A stretch of 64,000 nucleotides of DNA from Anolis sagrei. Taxonomy: Eukaryota; Chordata; Lepidosauria; Squamata; Anolidae. Positions 20,949 through 34,223 of the stretch are shown in pieces. Where the stretch lies: the NCBI RefSeq assembly GCF_037176765.1, contig NC_090023.1, positions 103,448,366 through 103,512,365 of the forward strand, read 5' to 3'. Under the pieces are notes generated by a model. It saw only the letters and a list, made by a program, of their open reading frames with translations. It did not search any database and was not told where the DNA came from. The position numbers and the translations under genes were made by a program. Positions within the stretch are counted from its first letter, which is position 1. Every line of letters begins with the position of its first letter.

Positions 20949-22110
20949 ATCCCACCATCACAATCAGTGCACATTTAGCTTTATTCAGCGGTGGCTGGGC
21001 AGGAGGAAATGTCGGCGTTTGCATATGTGTTCATTTCAAAGCTTTGTGACCTAAAGGGACTACTAAGGGTAGACCCTTATGGATAGTGCAATAGGAAAAG
21101 GAACGGGGATTCGTTTTGCATATGTTTGCACTGGTTTTGTGACTGTGTTCTTGATATTAATACATACCATCATATGCAAATGGTGGCACTAACTGGTATG
21201 TGTTAGTAGGAGATTCGGTTGAATCTTTTGACCAGAAAATGCTCTGGCTATTCCAAAAAAAAGGGGGAATATAAGTTACTTGGCCTTCACTATTTTGATC
21301 ATTTAATATGAAAAGCACTGGTTCAGAGAGATTTATTGAGAGAATGAGAGATTATTTTTTATTATGGTTGATATTATTATTTGCACAACTGCACAAAAAA
21401 GGCATAACCTAGCACTTTTGGTAAGGAAAAGTTTACTCCAGTGGCCGGATGAGCACTTCCAATGGGAGAGAGCATATTGTCATTTAGTTTAAAATAAAAT
21501 CACCTTGCAGTTTGTAACCCTCAAACTCTTGACCAGAAAATTGTTACCTACCATCCTACTCTTGTTACTTCTAATGTTTAAGATAAATTACACTTGGCAG
21601 CTTCCCATTTACTTATTGAATTACAACTGTAAACATTGGGCTTAAGAACAAATATTTGCAGCTACTCTTTCAACATACTAGCCATGCTCTTTTAAGCACT
21701 TTGAAGAGAGTCTCTTCTATATACTGGACAAAACCTTCACAATTGTTCACAGAACAAACACCTGAAGGATATGCACTGTGTTAGAGCCCATTAAGTGGGA
21801 AAATGCTGCAACTGTATTACATATCTCTTCCATTATTACATTTAGGACTGAATTTTCCTCCAAGGCATTGCACTTTTGTATGCTTTATGTTGATGTTTCT
21901 AAGAGATATTTTATGTCATTACAAAATAAGTAGTGTTTAAAAAAGAGCTGTTGTAAAGAAAAATAACAAAAACCCTGACCTATTTCTATACAAAATAAAA
22001 TTATATGGTATTATGTGGAAATTATTTTGTATATTGAAAGAGCCATTCATTTCACAAGTCTGGAGCTTTTTCATGTTTTTTGTGAGTAAACATATGTAAA
22101 TAAATGAATA
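20949..22110 (+). other. NPAS2: NPAS2 3' untranslated region
   Basis: AT-rich, repeat-poor sequence directly after the stop. Candidate polyadenylation signals are AATAAA near 21994 and near 22098. The exact transcript end cannot be fixed without cDNA. Confidence 0.7.
21990..22105 (+). promoter_or_regulatory. NPAS2 polyadenylation signals
   Basis: Two AATAAA hexamers lie about 100 bases apart, the first in caaaataaaatt and the second in gtaaataaatg. They sit about 1.05-1.15 kb after the stop. Confidence 0.55.
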
Positions 22111-23054
22111 ATTAGACCTACAGCTCGATCAGATGGGTGCTTTCCGACGGTGGTTGGTATGTCGTCCTTTGTCCTACTCAGCATCTGGTTTGAAACAAGT
22201 AGGTCAAGACCAATTTGTGGTGTCTCATCACCTGCTGTTTGTCATAAGGGACTGTTTGCTCACTACACACTCATTGATATCCTTGTTTGGTTTATGACCT
22301 GTTAACATTTGCGTTTTTAAGAACACAAGAACCTTGCTAAAAAGTCCCTCACATCTAACATACTTTTCACTGATGACCAACTATGTGTTTATGGAAAACC
22401 CATGAGGGCAATAATGCCATCTTCTGCAACTGATATGCAAAGGAACAGTGTTTCTGGTAGAGGACAGAAAGTTTATGTATCAGAGGGAGACAAAATGCAT
22501 CCAATCTGTTTAATATCCTTCCTGGATCCATGTACATCCCCAAGTTTAGATGTCCTAAAATTAGCCAGTCTTACACACAGTAGCACTAAGGTATGTTATA
22601 TGTAAAAATGGGTGAGTAAGGAACAGGTGCATCCCTTGAAGACCTTAGGGGCTTGGAACCGCCCCATGAACCCTGGATGTTTCCCACCAGATGTGTCCAC
22701 TGTAACAGGAGGAGTCACTGGGAACTCTTTCTAATCACATTCCAGATAATTAGACATTGCTACATCTTGTGATGACAATTCCACTTTGTACACTACAGGT
22801 AGCCCCCAAGTTATGAACAAGATAGGTTCTGTAGGTTTGTTCTTAAGTTGAATTTGTAAGTCAGAACAGGTACATTTTTTTAAGTGTAACTCCAGCCAAA
22901 AATATATCTTTTTAAGCTTTGGACAGAATATGGAAGTGTTAACATTTCTCAATGTGAAACAACAGCTGTATAATTTGCCTCCTGATCTAGGTCAGGTAAA
23001 GGTTAATGTTTTTTTTTTGTCCCAGAAGTAAAATACAACACATTTAATAGATTT
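22111..23054 (+). other. Intergenic, with one MITE-like fragment
   Basis: Between NPAS2 and RPL31. A repeat at about 22794-22965 reads cccccaagttatgaacaaga and gttcttaagttgaatttgt, a common reptile element also glimpsed at 16483. The remainder is unrecognised. Confidence 0.5.
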
Positions 23055-23610
23055 ATAGCAGTGGTTCCCAACCTGTGGTCCACGGACCACCGAATGGTCC
23101 CCAAGAACTAAAATATGGTCTGCAGCCTCACCGTTACTACATTGTTGCAACAAGAGCAACTGGTCTCGCAAAACCCTCTTATAGTGCCAAGGCAACAGGG
23201 ATGTCGGGAGGGGAGAGGCTGACTACCAACAAAAGACACAACAAACCTCCTGACTGCTTCTTCTCCTCCCCCTCCCTCCCCCTGAGAGATACCATTTCAT
23301 GTGCCTGGAAGTGGGGGCACCTTGGTGTCTTTGTTTTTAGGCCTGCTTCTGGGTTTATTTGGGGTGCCGATTCAGAAAATTGCATTGGATAGACCACATC
23401 AGCTCTAAATTATTAAATATGGTTTTCTATGGGCAAGCAGATCGCGACTACTGGATAGCACGCATTCTGTATCAGAAACGAGAGCTGATGTGGTCTATCC
23501 AATTGAATTTTCTGAATCAGCATCCTAAATGACCAAACCGAATCTAAAGTTGACCAAAAACTGATTCTTAACCCTTTTGGTACTAACATTGGAGAGTGGT
23601 CCCTGGTCAA
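23055..23610. mobile_element. hAT-like element with internal foldback
   Basis: Starts cagtggttcccaacctgtgg. Inside are 38-base inverted arms at 23369-23406 and 23481-23519 around ggatagaccacatcagctct. The right end is poorly defined near the repeated gtggtccctggtcaaa. Confidence 0.55.
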
Positions 23611-24127
23611 AGTGGTCCCTGGTCAAAAAAGGATATGGAATCACTATAGTAATAAAAAATGGTTAAAATACAGTTTACAGAGGAGAAAGAGAGAGATCCA
23701 GGAGTGATGGGGAGGCCTGGGAGTTCTATGCAAAAGAGAGGACGCTGTTCTATCTCATTCTAGCTTGTTGCCCTTGGAAAACTATAAATCCCTAACAATA
23801 CTTTTTTATTAGGAGTAGGGGTTGTGGTGTTCAATAACATGTAGAAGTGGACCCATTCTCCTCTATGCAGCTGTTCATTGTAAGGGAGCTGTATAAATAG
23901 AGTTCCACATGGAAACAACACCCTTTTGAAGAATTCCATCAAGTTTTTTTAAAAAAAGCCTGGCTGACTTTCACAATTTTGATGTGCATTACCTCTATTC
24001 CTTGTCTTCAACAAGGAAAGAAATGACTGCAGGCAGACCACTGAGAGTGAGAACAAATTAAGTATATTCCTTTCTAACTGTCGTATAGAAAAATCTTGTT
24101 TATGTAAGGATAATACTGGAGTATACT

Positions 24128-24457
24128 GGAGCCCCTGGTGTTGCAGTGGGTTAAAGCGCTGAGCTGCTGAGCTTGGTGACCGAAAGGTCGCAGGTTCGAT
24201 TCCGGGGAGCAGCGTGAGCTTCCGCTGTCAGTCCTAGCTTCTGCCAACCTAGCAGTTTGAAAACATGCAAATGTGAATAGATCAATAGGTACTGCTCTGG
24301 CGGGAAGGTAACGGCGCTCCATGCAGTCATGCCGGCCACATGACCTTGGAGGTGTCTGTGGACAACGCCAGCTCTTCGGCTTAGAAATGGAGATGAGCAC
24401 CACACCCCAGAGTCAGAAATGACTGGACTTAATGTCAGGGGACAACCTTTACCTATA
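24128..24457 (+). mobile_element. Sauria-type SINE
   Basis: ggagcccctggtgttgcagt head, gttcgattccggggagcagc B box, gaaaacatgcaaatgtgaa body, agagtcagaaatgactgg tail and caacctttacct end. Confidence 0.88.
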
Positions 24458-24544
24458 CTGATAGGATGCCGTTGTTACCCCTAGTCTCAGCTTTATCTCC
24501 AGCCTACAATGTGAAAAGCAGCCTCATGCGTATGGCTATTTTGC

Positions 24545-24795
24545 TTTTTTTTTTTTGGTCATGTCAGGAGCGACTTGAGAAACTGCAGGTCGCTTCTGGT
24601 GTAAGAGAATTGGCCGTCCGCAAGGACGTTGCCCAGGGGACGCCTGGATGATTTGATGTTTTCATCATCCTTGTGGGAGGCTTCTTTCATGTCCCCGTAT
24701 GAGTAGCTGGAGCTGATAGAGGGAGCTCATCCACCTCTCCCCGGATTCGAACCTGTGACCTGTCGGTCTTCAGTAGCACGAGCCTGTGTTGGCCT
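24545..24795 (-). mobile_element. Second-type tRNA SINE
   Basis: In reverse: head with gggttcgaatcc-like B box, then gacatg..agaagcctcccac, cctgggcaacgtcc, ttctcttacaccagaagcga and a terminal gctcctgacatga with an A-run. A different body from the Sauria-type copies. Other copies lie at 35234, 36472, 45807, 53366 and 59946. Confidence 0.75.
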
Positions 24796-25120
24796 CATCC
24801 CATGGAAAATAATGGATAATACAGACCGAGTATGCCTCATTTGAAAAACTCACGACCGGAAATGTTTTCAATTCCAGATTTTGGGATACTTGTATTTGCA
24901 CAGGCACACAGAATGAAGTATACTGAAGATGTGGCCCAAGTTTAGCCATAAACGCATTTATGTTTCAGATGGACAGACAGTATTTCAAGATATATAGTTT
25001 CAAAAAAATAATTTTGTGCATGAAACAAAGTTTGTGTACATCCAAAAAACAAAGTAAGAGACACTACTTCAGCCACTTAATGGAGGCAAAACTGGATTTT
25101 GGAAAAGACTGTAGACTGAG

Positions 25121-25298
25121 CAGGCCTGGGCCACCTTGGGCCCTCCAGGTGTTTTGGACTTCAACTCCCAGAATTCCTAGCAGCCTCAGACCCTTTCCTT
25201 TTCCCCCTCAGCCGCTTAAGGAAGGGGCCTGAGGCTGCTAGGAATTCTGGGAGTTGAAGTCCAAAACACCTGGAGGGCCCAAGCTGGCCGAGGCCTGC
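25121..25298. repeat. Foldback MITE (~75-bp arms)
   Basis: Arms 25121-25195 and 25222-25298 are near-perfect inverted copies, containing tccaggtgttttggacttca and its complement. A half copy is found at 37497-37550. Confidence 0.85.
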
Positions 25299-25310
25299 TT
25301 TACACGCTAC

Positions 25311-25375
25311 ACAGAATCCTAGAGTTGGAAGAGACCTCATGGCCATCTAGTCCAACTTCCTGCCATGTAGGAAAG
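25311..25375 (+). mobile_element. CR1 LINE fragment
   Basis: cagaatcctagagttggaag then catctagtccaacttcctgc, the familiar CR1 3' UTR phrase. It sits just upstream of the RPL31 CpG-rich promoter. Confidence 0.65.
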
Positions 25376-25389
25376 CCGCATACAAGAAA

Positions 25390-25860
25390 ATGCTATGTGT
25401 TTGTACCCGAGCAGAGGCCGCCTTCTGATTGTTCCGGCCACTCACGTCTTCGAGCCTTTCAAGTCTTTCCCGGCCGTTCTAGGAAGCCAGGCGCCGCCTT
25501 AACCGGAAGCCGCTCCCCGCGCCTTCCATCCATGCGCGTCTCTCTGGTTTTTCCGCCTCCCTTGGTTTCCTCCCGTGGTGCCCCGCGCCCTCCTTTTCGG
25601 TCTGGTCCTGAGCAGGGTGAGTAGGCCCCGCTTCGGCCCTCGCGTTATCCGGAGCCATCCGCCTCTGAGGGGCCAGCTGAGCCCGGGGTCCGAGCTGGCC
25701 TGGTTGCCCGGGGCGGTGGGGCAAACGTTGGGCTGGGCGTTTCTTAGGCAGGGATGGAAGTCTTGTCAGAAGAGTCAACCATTCCTCCGCCCCCCTCCCC
25801 ACTTGGGCCCGCTTCCTCTCGGGCCTACGTCGGCTGTTCCGGGTTGAGCCTCACTCACAC
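25390..25860 (+). promoter_or_regulatory. RPL31: RPL31 CpG-rich promoter
   Basis: The only strongly GC- and CpG-rich stretch near RPL31. It contains the pyrimidine run ctccttttcgg, which fits a 5'TOP start typical of ribosomal-protein genes, and a gcagg|gtgagt donor. Confidence 0.75.
25590..25616 (+). other. RPL31: Candidate RPL31 non-coding exon 1 (5'TOP)
   Basis: Inferred: starts C followed by tccttttcgg and ends at a good donor (gtgagta) at 25617. Such short untranslated first exons are usual for RPL31; needs transcript support. Confidence 0.45.
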
Positions 25861-26282
25861 GAAATGAAGTGTTGGAGGTTCTGGGATATTTCTATATATA
25901 TATAATAGGATCTCGTGGACGTGGCACTCAAGTCCAAACCACGACATTCATTTATATTTCATAACAGATTGGCTAGAGGTTATTTCATGCACAGTAATTT
26001 CAAATGTTTTTGCATGAGATAAAGTTAGGGTACGTTGACCCTAATCCGAAAGCAAAGGTGCCACTGTCTCGGCCTCCCGCCTGGGCAATTTTGGAGTATT
26101 TGGGCCTTCTGGATTAGGGATAATCAACCTGTGTATCAACTGAGATAGTGGGAGATGGAGGAAAGGGGACTGCAACTATTAACAGCATGACCTGATCAAA
26201 AAGGAGGTCCGAGAAGGGGACAATCTGAATATATCAACGTTGGAAAAGACTTGGGGACAAGCCTTTAAACTCTTAAAACAGT
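25861..26282 (+). other. RPL31 intron 1, no feature recognised
   Basis: Begins with a short TA run near 25890; otherwise unremarkable. Confidence 0.5.
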
Positions 26283-26690
26283 TTGTTTATTTATTTACGA
26301 GATTTATATGCCACTCTTCTCACTCCGAAGGGGACTCAGAATGGCTTACACAATACTTATACATACAATATATTATATTATTTATTTGCGACATTTATAT
26401 GCCACCCTTCTCACCCTGAAGGGGACTCAGAGCAGCTTACAAGACATATATACATAAAATATATTACATTATTAGCATAGCATAATATCAGTATTATATA
26501 TTACTATATTGTACTATACCATTAGAATGTAATATTATTAGTAATATTACATGTAATATTAAATATAGAATTCATTTCATATAATTATAATATATAATGT
26601 AATGTGATACAATAGTACTACTAATAATACAATATTATATTACATTATAATATTATATATATTATATTATTAGTATAGCACAAGAGATAA
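26283..26690 (-). mobile_element. Tandem CR1/L2-type tails and AT-rich satellite-like stretch
   Basis: Two tail copies in tandem (tttatatgccactcttctca at about 26303 and tttatatgccacccttctca at about 26393), then about 220 bases of imperfect attatat/taatatt repeats. Confidence 0.6.
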
Positions 26691-27304
26691 GTTGGAACTG
26701 TCTTCCTGGCCCCCTCTTTCTTCACTCTGGCCCAGAGCAGCAGTTGGTGCTGGGGAGAGGAGCTCCCAGCTGATGGCAAGTTCAAGATTCAGGGTTAAAT
26801 CACTGCCTTATTTTATTTATGCTCCATAAAGGAGAAAGGGACTGAACGGTTGTGCTATTATTTCTGTCTTTAATATGTTAATAGATGCATAAAGATAATT
26901 TTTCTTGAAAAGTTTTGGATCTGGCACAGTAGTCATTGTGTGCATTTTGTTCAGTTCTGAGTTAATTTCTTTATTCTTCTCATTGGGGTCAGCATCAAAA
27001 TATTGCACTGTATCCTGGGAAGAGTGCTTTGGCTCAAGTGCTAGTTAGGCCTTCAGGCACGAGTTGGTTTTTGGTTTTCTCACCCTGGAACTGGAGTATA
27101 GGACAATACAGTATCTTCTAGTTGCTGTGCATTGAACTCAATTCCTTGGTCTTTGTTCATCTCCTCCAATTAGACACCAGGATGTGTGGCTGCCTAATGT
27201 TGAATTACTGGAGTGGGGAGATGATGTCCATACATTTTGTTTTACTGGTGTTAGTGAGTTTTATATGTTTTCTTTTGGTTTGGTATTTCTATAAAGGATG
27301 TTTA
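26691..27304 (+). other. RPL31 intron 1, no feature recognised
   Basis: Mixed sequence without a recognised repeat or open frame of note. Confidence 0.45.
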
Positions 27305-27405
27305 AAACTTGAGTCCTCAAGATGTTTTGGACTTTAGTTCCCACAATCCCTGGCCATTGCCCATGATGGCTAGATTTTCTGAGAACTAAAGTCCAGAAAT
27401 ATTTG
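27305..27405. repeat. Small foldback MITE remnant
   Basis: ttttggactttagttcc on the left pairs with gaactaaagtccag on the right. Confidence 0.6.
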
Positions 27406-27583
27406 AAAGTTGATAACTACTGTTCTTCAGAATATTGCTGGTTCCTTCTTATTTCTCAATTTTGGTTTCAGTTCTTAGAGGACTTACTACAATCTGAAAT
27501 GCGGGTATTCCGAAATTGCTTCTGTTCTCAAGCATTTAGAAAATGGGATGCTTCTCACCTGTACTCACTGTTAGAGGGAATAC

Positions 27584-27585
<2 letters not shown>

Positions 27586-27617
<32 letters not shown>

Positions 27618-27760
27618 TTATTTGTACCCCGCTAGCATCTCCCGGAGGACTCAATGCGGCTTACACAGGCCGAAGCCTCAAAACACAATACAATAAAAAC
27701 GTAACATCACAATAACAAAGCAAATCAAACAATAAGCAAAATAAAATAACTCCACAATAA
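27586..27760 (-). mobile_element. CR1/L2-type tail with (TTA)n
   Basis: (ATT)n then ctttatttgtaccccgctag, catctcccggaggactcaat and gcggcttacac, antisense orientation of the common tail. Confidence 0.55.
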
Positions 27761-28457
27761 CTAAGCAAATCAACATATATTATATTGGGGGAGGGAGGAG
27801 AGAACAGAGACAGTATCTCATAAGATAAGAATTTGGCCTTTCCCATTTTGGGCAGAACACTCATTTCTGTATAGTATCCCATTTGAACCTCAGTCTGTCT
27901 TTTGAAGCTATATACAAATAAGTTAGAAAAGACAGCTTTGAGAATTGGTAGGAAACCCCCATAGAAATTGTATGGCAACAGTACTAATTTTAGCACCTCT
28001 GGGCTTTCAAGTGCATGAATGAATGGGTACCCTCTGGAGATCAGGGAGCACTTGAAGATCTGGAGCCTTTAAGGAAAGTCAGTGGTGATGTAATGACAAA
28101 AAGGTTGCTGAAGTAATGTATAAGATGAGTTTTGAAGGGAGACCTGTAATAAGCACTGACAAAATGCAGTCTCATTTGAGAGGACTTTTGCTATTTAGTA
28201 AGATTTTCATCAGCTTTGGAGTAGATCCTTCTCATCAGGCAGGAGGAATCTGCTGGTATTGTTCCATTCATTCAATGGTGGCTTTATTTCCTCTTTAGGG
28301 ATGCTTGCAGAAAATTTGGGAAAGATCTAATAATGCGCCTGATGACACTTGGGGAATGGTGCTTCTTTAAATTAGTGGACTGTGCTATATTGTGCGTTCT
28401 TTATATTAGTGGACTGTGCTATGTTGTGCACTTTAAATGTTCTCTTGTCTGATATAG
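27761..28457 (+). other. RPL31 intron 1 near the start codon, no feature recognised
   Basis: Unique-looking sequence; near 28360-28430 a phrase (gtggactgtgctat) occurs twice about 45 bases apart. Confidence 0.45.
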
Positions 28458-32202
<3,745 letters not shown>

Positions 32203-32213
32203 ACTTTTATAAC

Positions 32214-32219
32214 AATAAA
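32214..32219 (+). promoter_or_regulatory. RPL31: RPL31 polyadenylation signal
   Basis: AATAAA 12 bases after the stop, consistent with the very short 3' UTR of ribosomal-protein mRNAs. Confidence 0.85.
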
Positions 32220-32344
32220 AATTGTAAAAGTGATCCTAACAAGTTTCTTGGTGAAAGTACCTATTTTTGAGGGCTCATGTACCACAGTTCACAGATTGGC
32301 AGTATTGTTTGAAATAGTTTGAAGTCAGAACATGTAATTTCACA

Positions 32345-32670
32345 TGATTTGAAGGTACTTTTTCTGATACTTTTGGACCTGGACCAAACTTGGCATAAAT
32401 ACTCAATATGGCCAAATGTGAACACTGGTGGAGGTTGGGGAAAATAACATTAACATTTGTGAATTGTAATTGCTGGGATTTTTAGTTCACCTACAATCAA
32501 AAGAGCATTCAGAATCCCACCAACAATAGAATTGGGACAAACCTCCCTCACAGAATCCCCATGATCAACATAAAATACTGTGTTTTCTGATGGTCTTTGG
32601 TGACCCTGACACCCTCTCACAACCCCCCCCCCCTCCCGGTCCTGACCCGTAGGTTGAGAAATGCTACTTT
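32345..32670. mobile_element. hAT-like element between RPL31 and TBC1D8
   Basis: ggaccaaacttggcataaat, agttcacctacaatcaaaag and the right terminus taggttgagaaatgctac, phrases typical of a common reptile hAT family. Left end unclear. Confidence 0.5.
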
Positions 32671-32679
32671 AATGTGATA

Positions 32680-33340
32680 TTTCAAAACTCTTCTTGCTCA
32701 GTAGTTTCCAGGAAAATATTGACATGTTAGTGTTGCTGCATGCATACAATCTTGATTGAAGTGGCTTTGGGGTGGGGGAGATGAGAAGGGCAGATAGTTG
32801 GGTAGCCTTTCTTATAAAACACGTCCACTACTACTTGCTGGGATGCATGCCTTCAGATAGCAAAGATTTCTTAGTTTTTGCACTGGGAAGTGAGGGGTGA
32901 GTCCCTGCCAAACAGCTTCCTGGCAGAGCACTGCTGTGGGAGCTGCTTGCTGAGAACAAGCGGTCAGGGGTTAATCAGGCTGTTTCCTTGCCATTGATCA
33001 CATTAATTTCTGATGTCCAAGCCAACAAATCTCCAGTGGAGCTCTGCTAGGAAAAATAATGGGGCTAGTTGAATTTACAGGTAGGTGTGGGCTGAATAAC
33101 CTGAATTGTAACTGGATTTGGGGGGGGGGGGGTAGTTTAGAGAAGCCCCTGGTCAAAGGAAGTAAATGCTGTCTAAGAGGGGAGGGAAGACGGTACTAAT
33201 AATGCTGTGACTCCACTTCTGCCTGACAGCAGGACAGTTAATTTCATGGAAGCTCCAGTGATTAAGAAAATAAATGTTCCACCACAAACAACACTGGATT
33301 AATGAAAACATTGATCAAGAGAGTAATTCAGAGGTGCAAA
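32680..33340. other. Convergent intergenic gap, no feature recognised
   Basis: Spacer between the RPL31 and TBC1D8 3' ends. A G-run sits at about 33120. Nothing else recognised. Confidence 0.5.
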
Positions 33341-33359
33341 CAACAGATGCAAAAGAGGT

Positions 33360-33776
33360 TTTTTTTAATTGAAAAGTGCACACACTCATAATAGACATGA
33401 AAAGCACCCTCCATCTACATTGAACAGAGCAAGACCTACAAACCTTGAGTCAAATATATTAAGTTTCAATTACCAGCATTGAAACGTCTTCAGTATTAGT
33501 GCAAAAAAGACAATCATACATAAAATTTGCAGACAGTAGCCAAAGATGACAATAAGGGTGGTTTTGTTTGTAGAACCAGTTAACACATTTACAGTATCCT
33601 CAAAGGGAAAATGTTTTCTTTTACAGTTACATTCAAGAAGAAAACCATAGTGTCAGAACATTTTGGCTTTAAAGTTCAACTGCATTTATCAGACCACCAA
33701 GGCATCAAAAAGGTCTAATACACACAACATTTCAAAATGTGCTTTGGTGAAACATAGGCATTCTCCTGGACATTTG
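33360..33776 (-). other. TBC1D8: TBC1D8 3' UTR
   Basis: Repeat-free sequence after the stop. An ATTAAA hexamer (read in reverse near 33364-33370) is the best polyadenylation signal; no AATAAA seen on this strand nearby. The length is therefore inferred. Confidence 0.5.
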
Positions 33777-34223
33777 TCAATTTACACTTAGCTGTTCCGT
33801 CTCACCCCGTGAGAGCTGACTTGTGCCATTTGTTCTCAAACTATATTGAGCTAGCTTTGCATTATCCAATTTTGGTTTCAGTTCTAAAGATTTTTCAAAG
33901 AAGTTGACCAGAGACTGTTCAGTTAATAGGGATGCCAAGATGTGTTCAAAAGAAATATTCCAGTCCCCTTCGGCCATTGACAAGGGTACATTTTTAGGGG
34001 TCTTCACAGTGTCGGTAAAAACCACATCTTGATCTGAGGTAGAGGCCTCCGCCTGGAAGTCCTCCGGAAAATCATCTGAGCCTGAGCTTGTGCTTCTTTG
34101 ACCCACTTCTCCAATCTGAAGTAGCAGAGTAGTCACTGTAGCAATGGCTTGATACAACTCATTTTCCTCTGGATCTTCATGAAACATGCTGTACAAAGTC
34201 TTGCAGAACTGGATGAACTCTCG
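33777..34223 (-). CDS. TBC1D8: TBC1D8 terminal coding exon
   Basis: [20 protein letters not shown] to EQLSVN and TGA at 33777-33779. [19 protein letters not shown] is conserved. Confidence 0.96.
   Translation of the reverse strand, partial: REFIQFCKTLYSMFHEDPEENELYQAIATVTTLLLQIGEVGQRSTSSGSDDFPEDFQAEASTSDQDVVFTDTVKTPKNVPLSMAEGDWNISFEHILASLLTEQSLVNFFEKSLELKPKLDNAKLAQYSLRTNGTSQLSRGETEQLSVN

Noticed and set aside
20863-21054. Open frames overlapping the NPAS2 last exon on either strand
   Set aside because: Shadows of the coding exon; they lack conservation and their own splice or start context.
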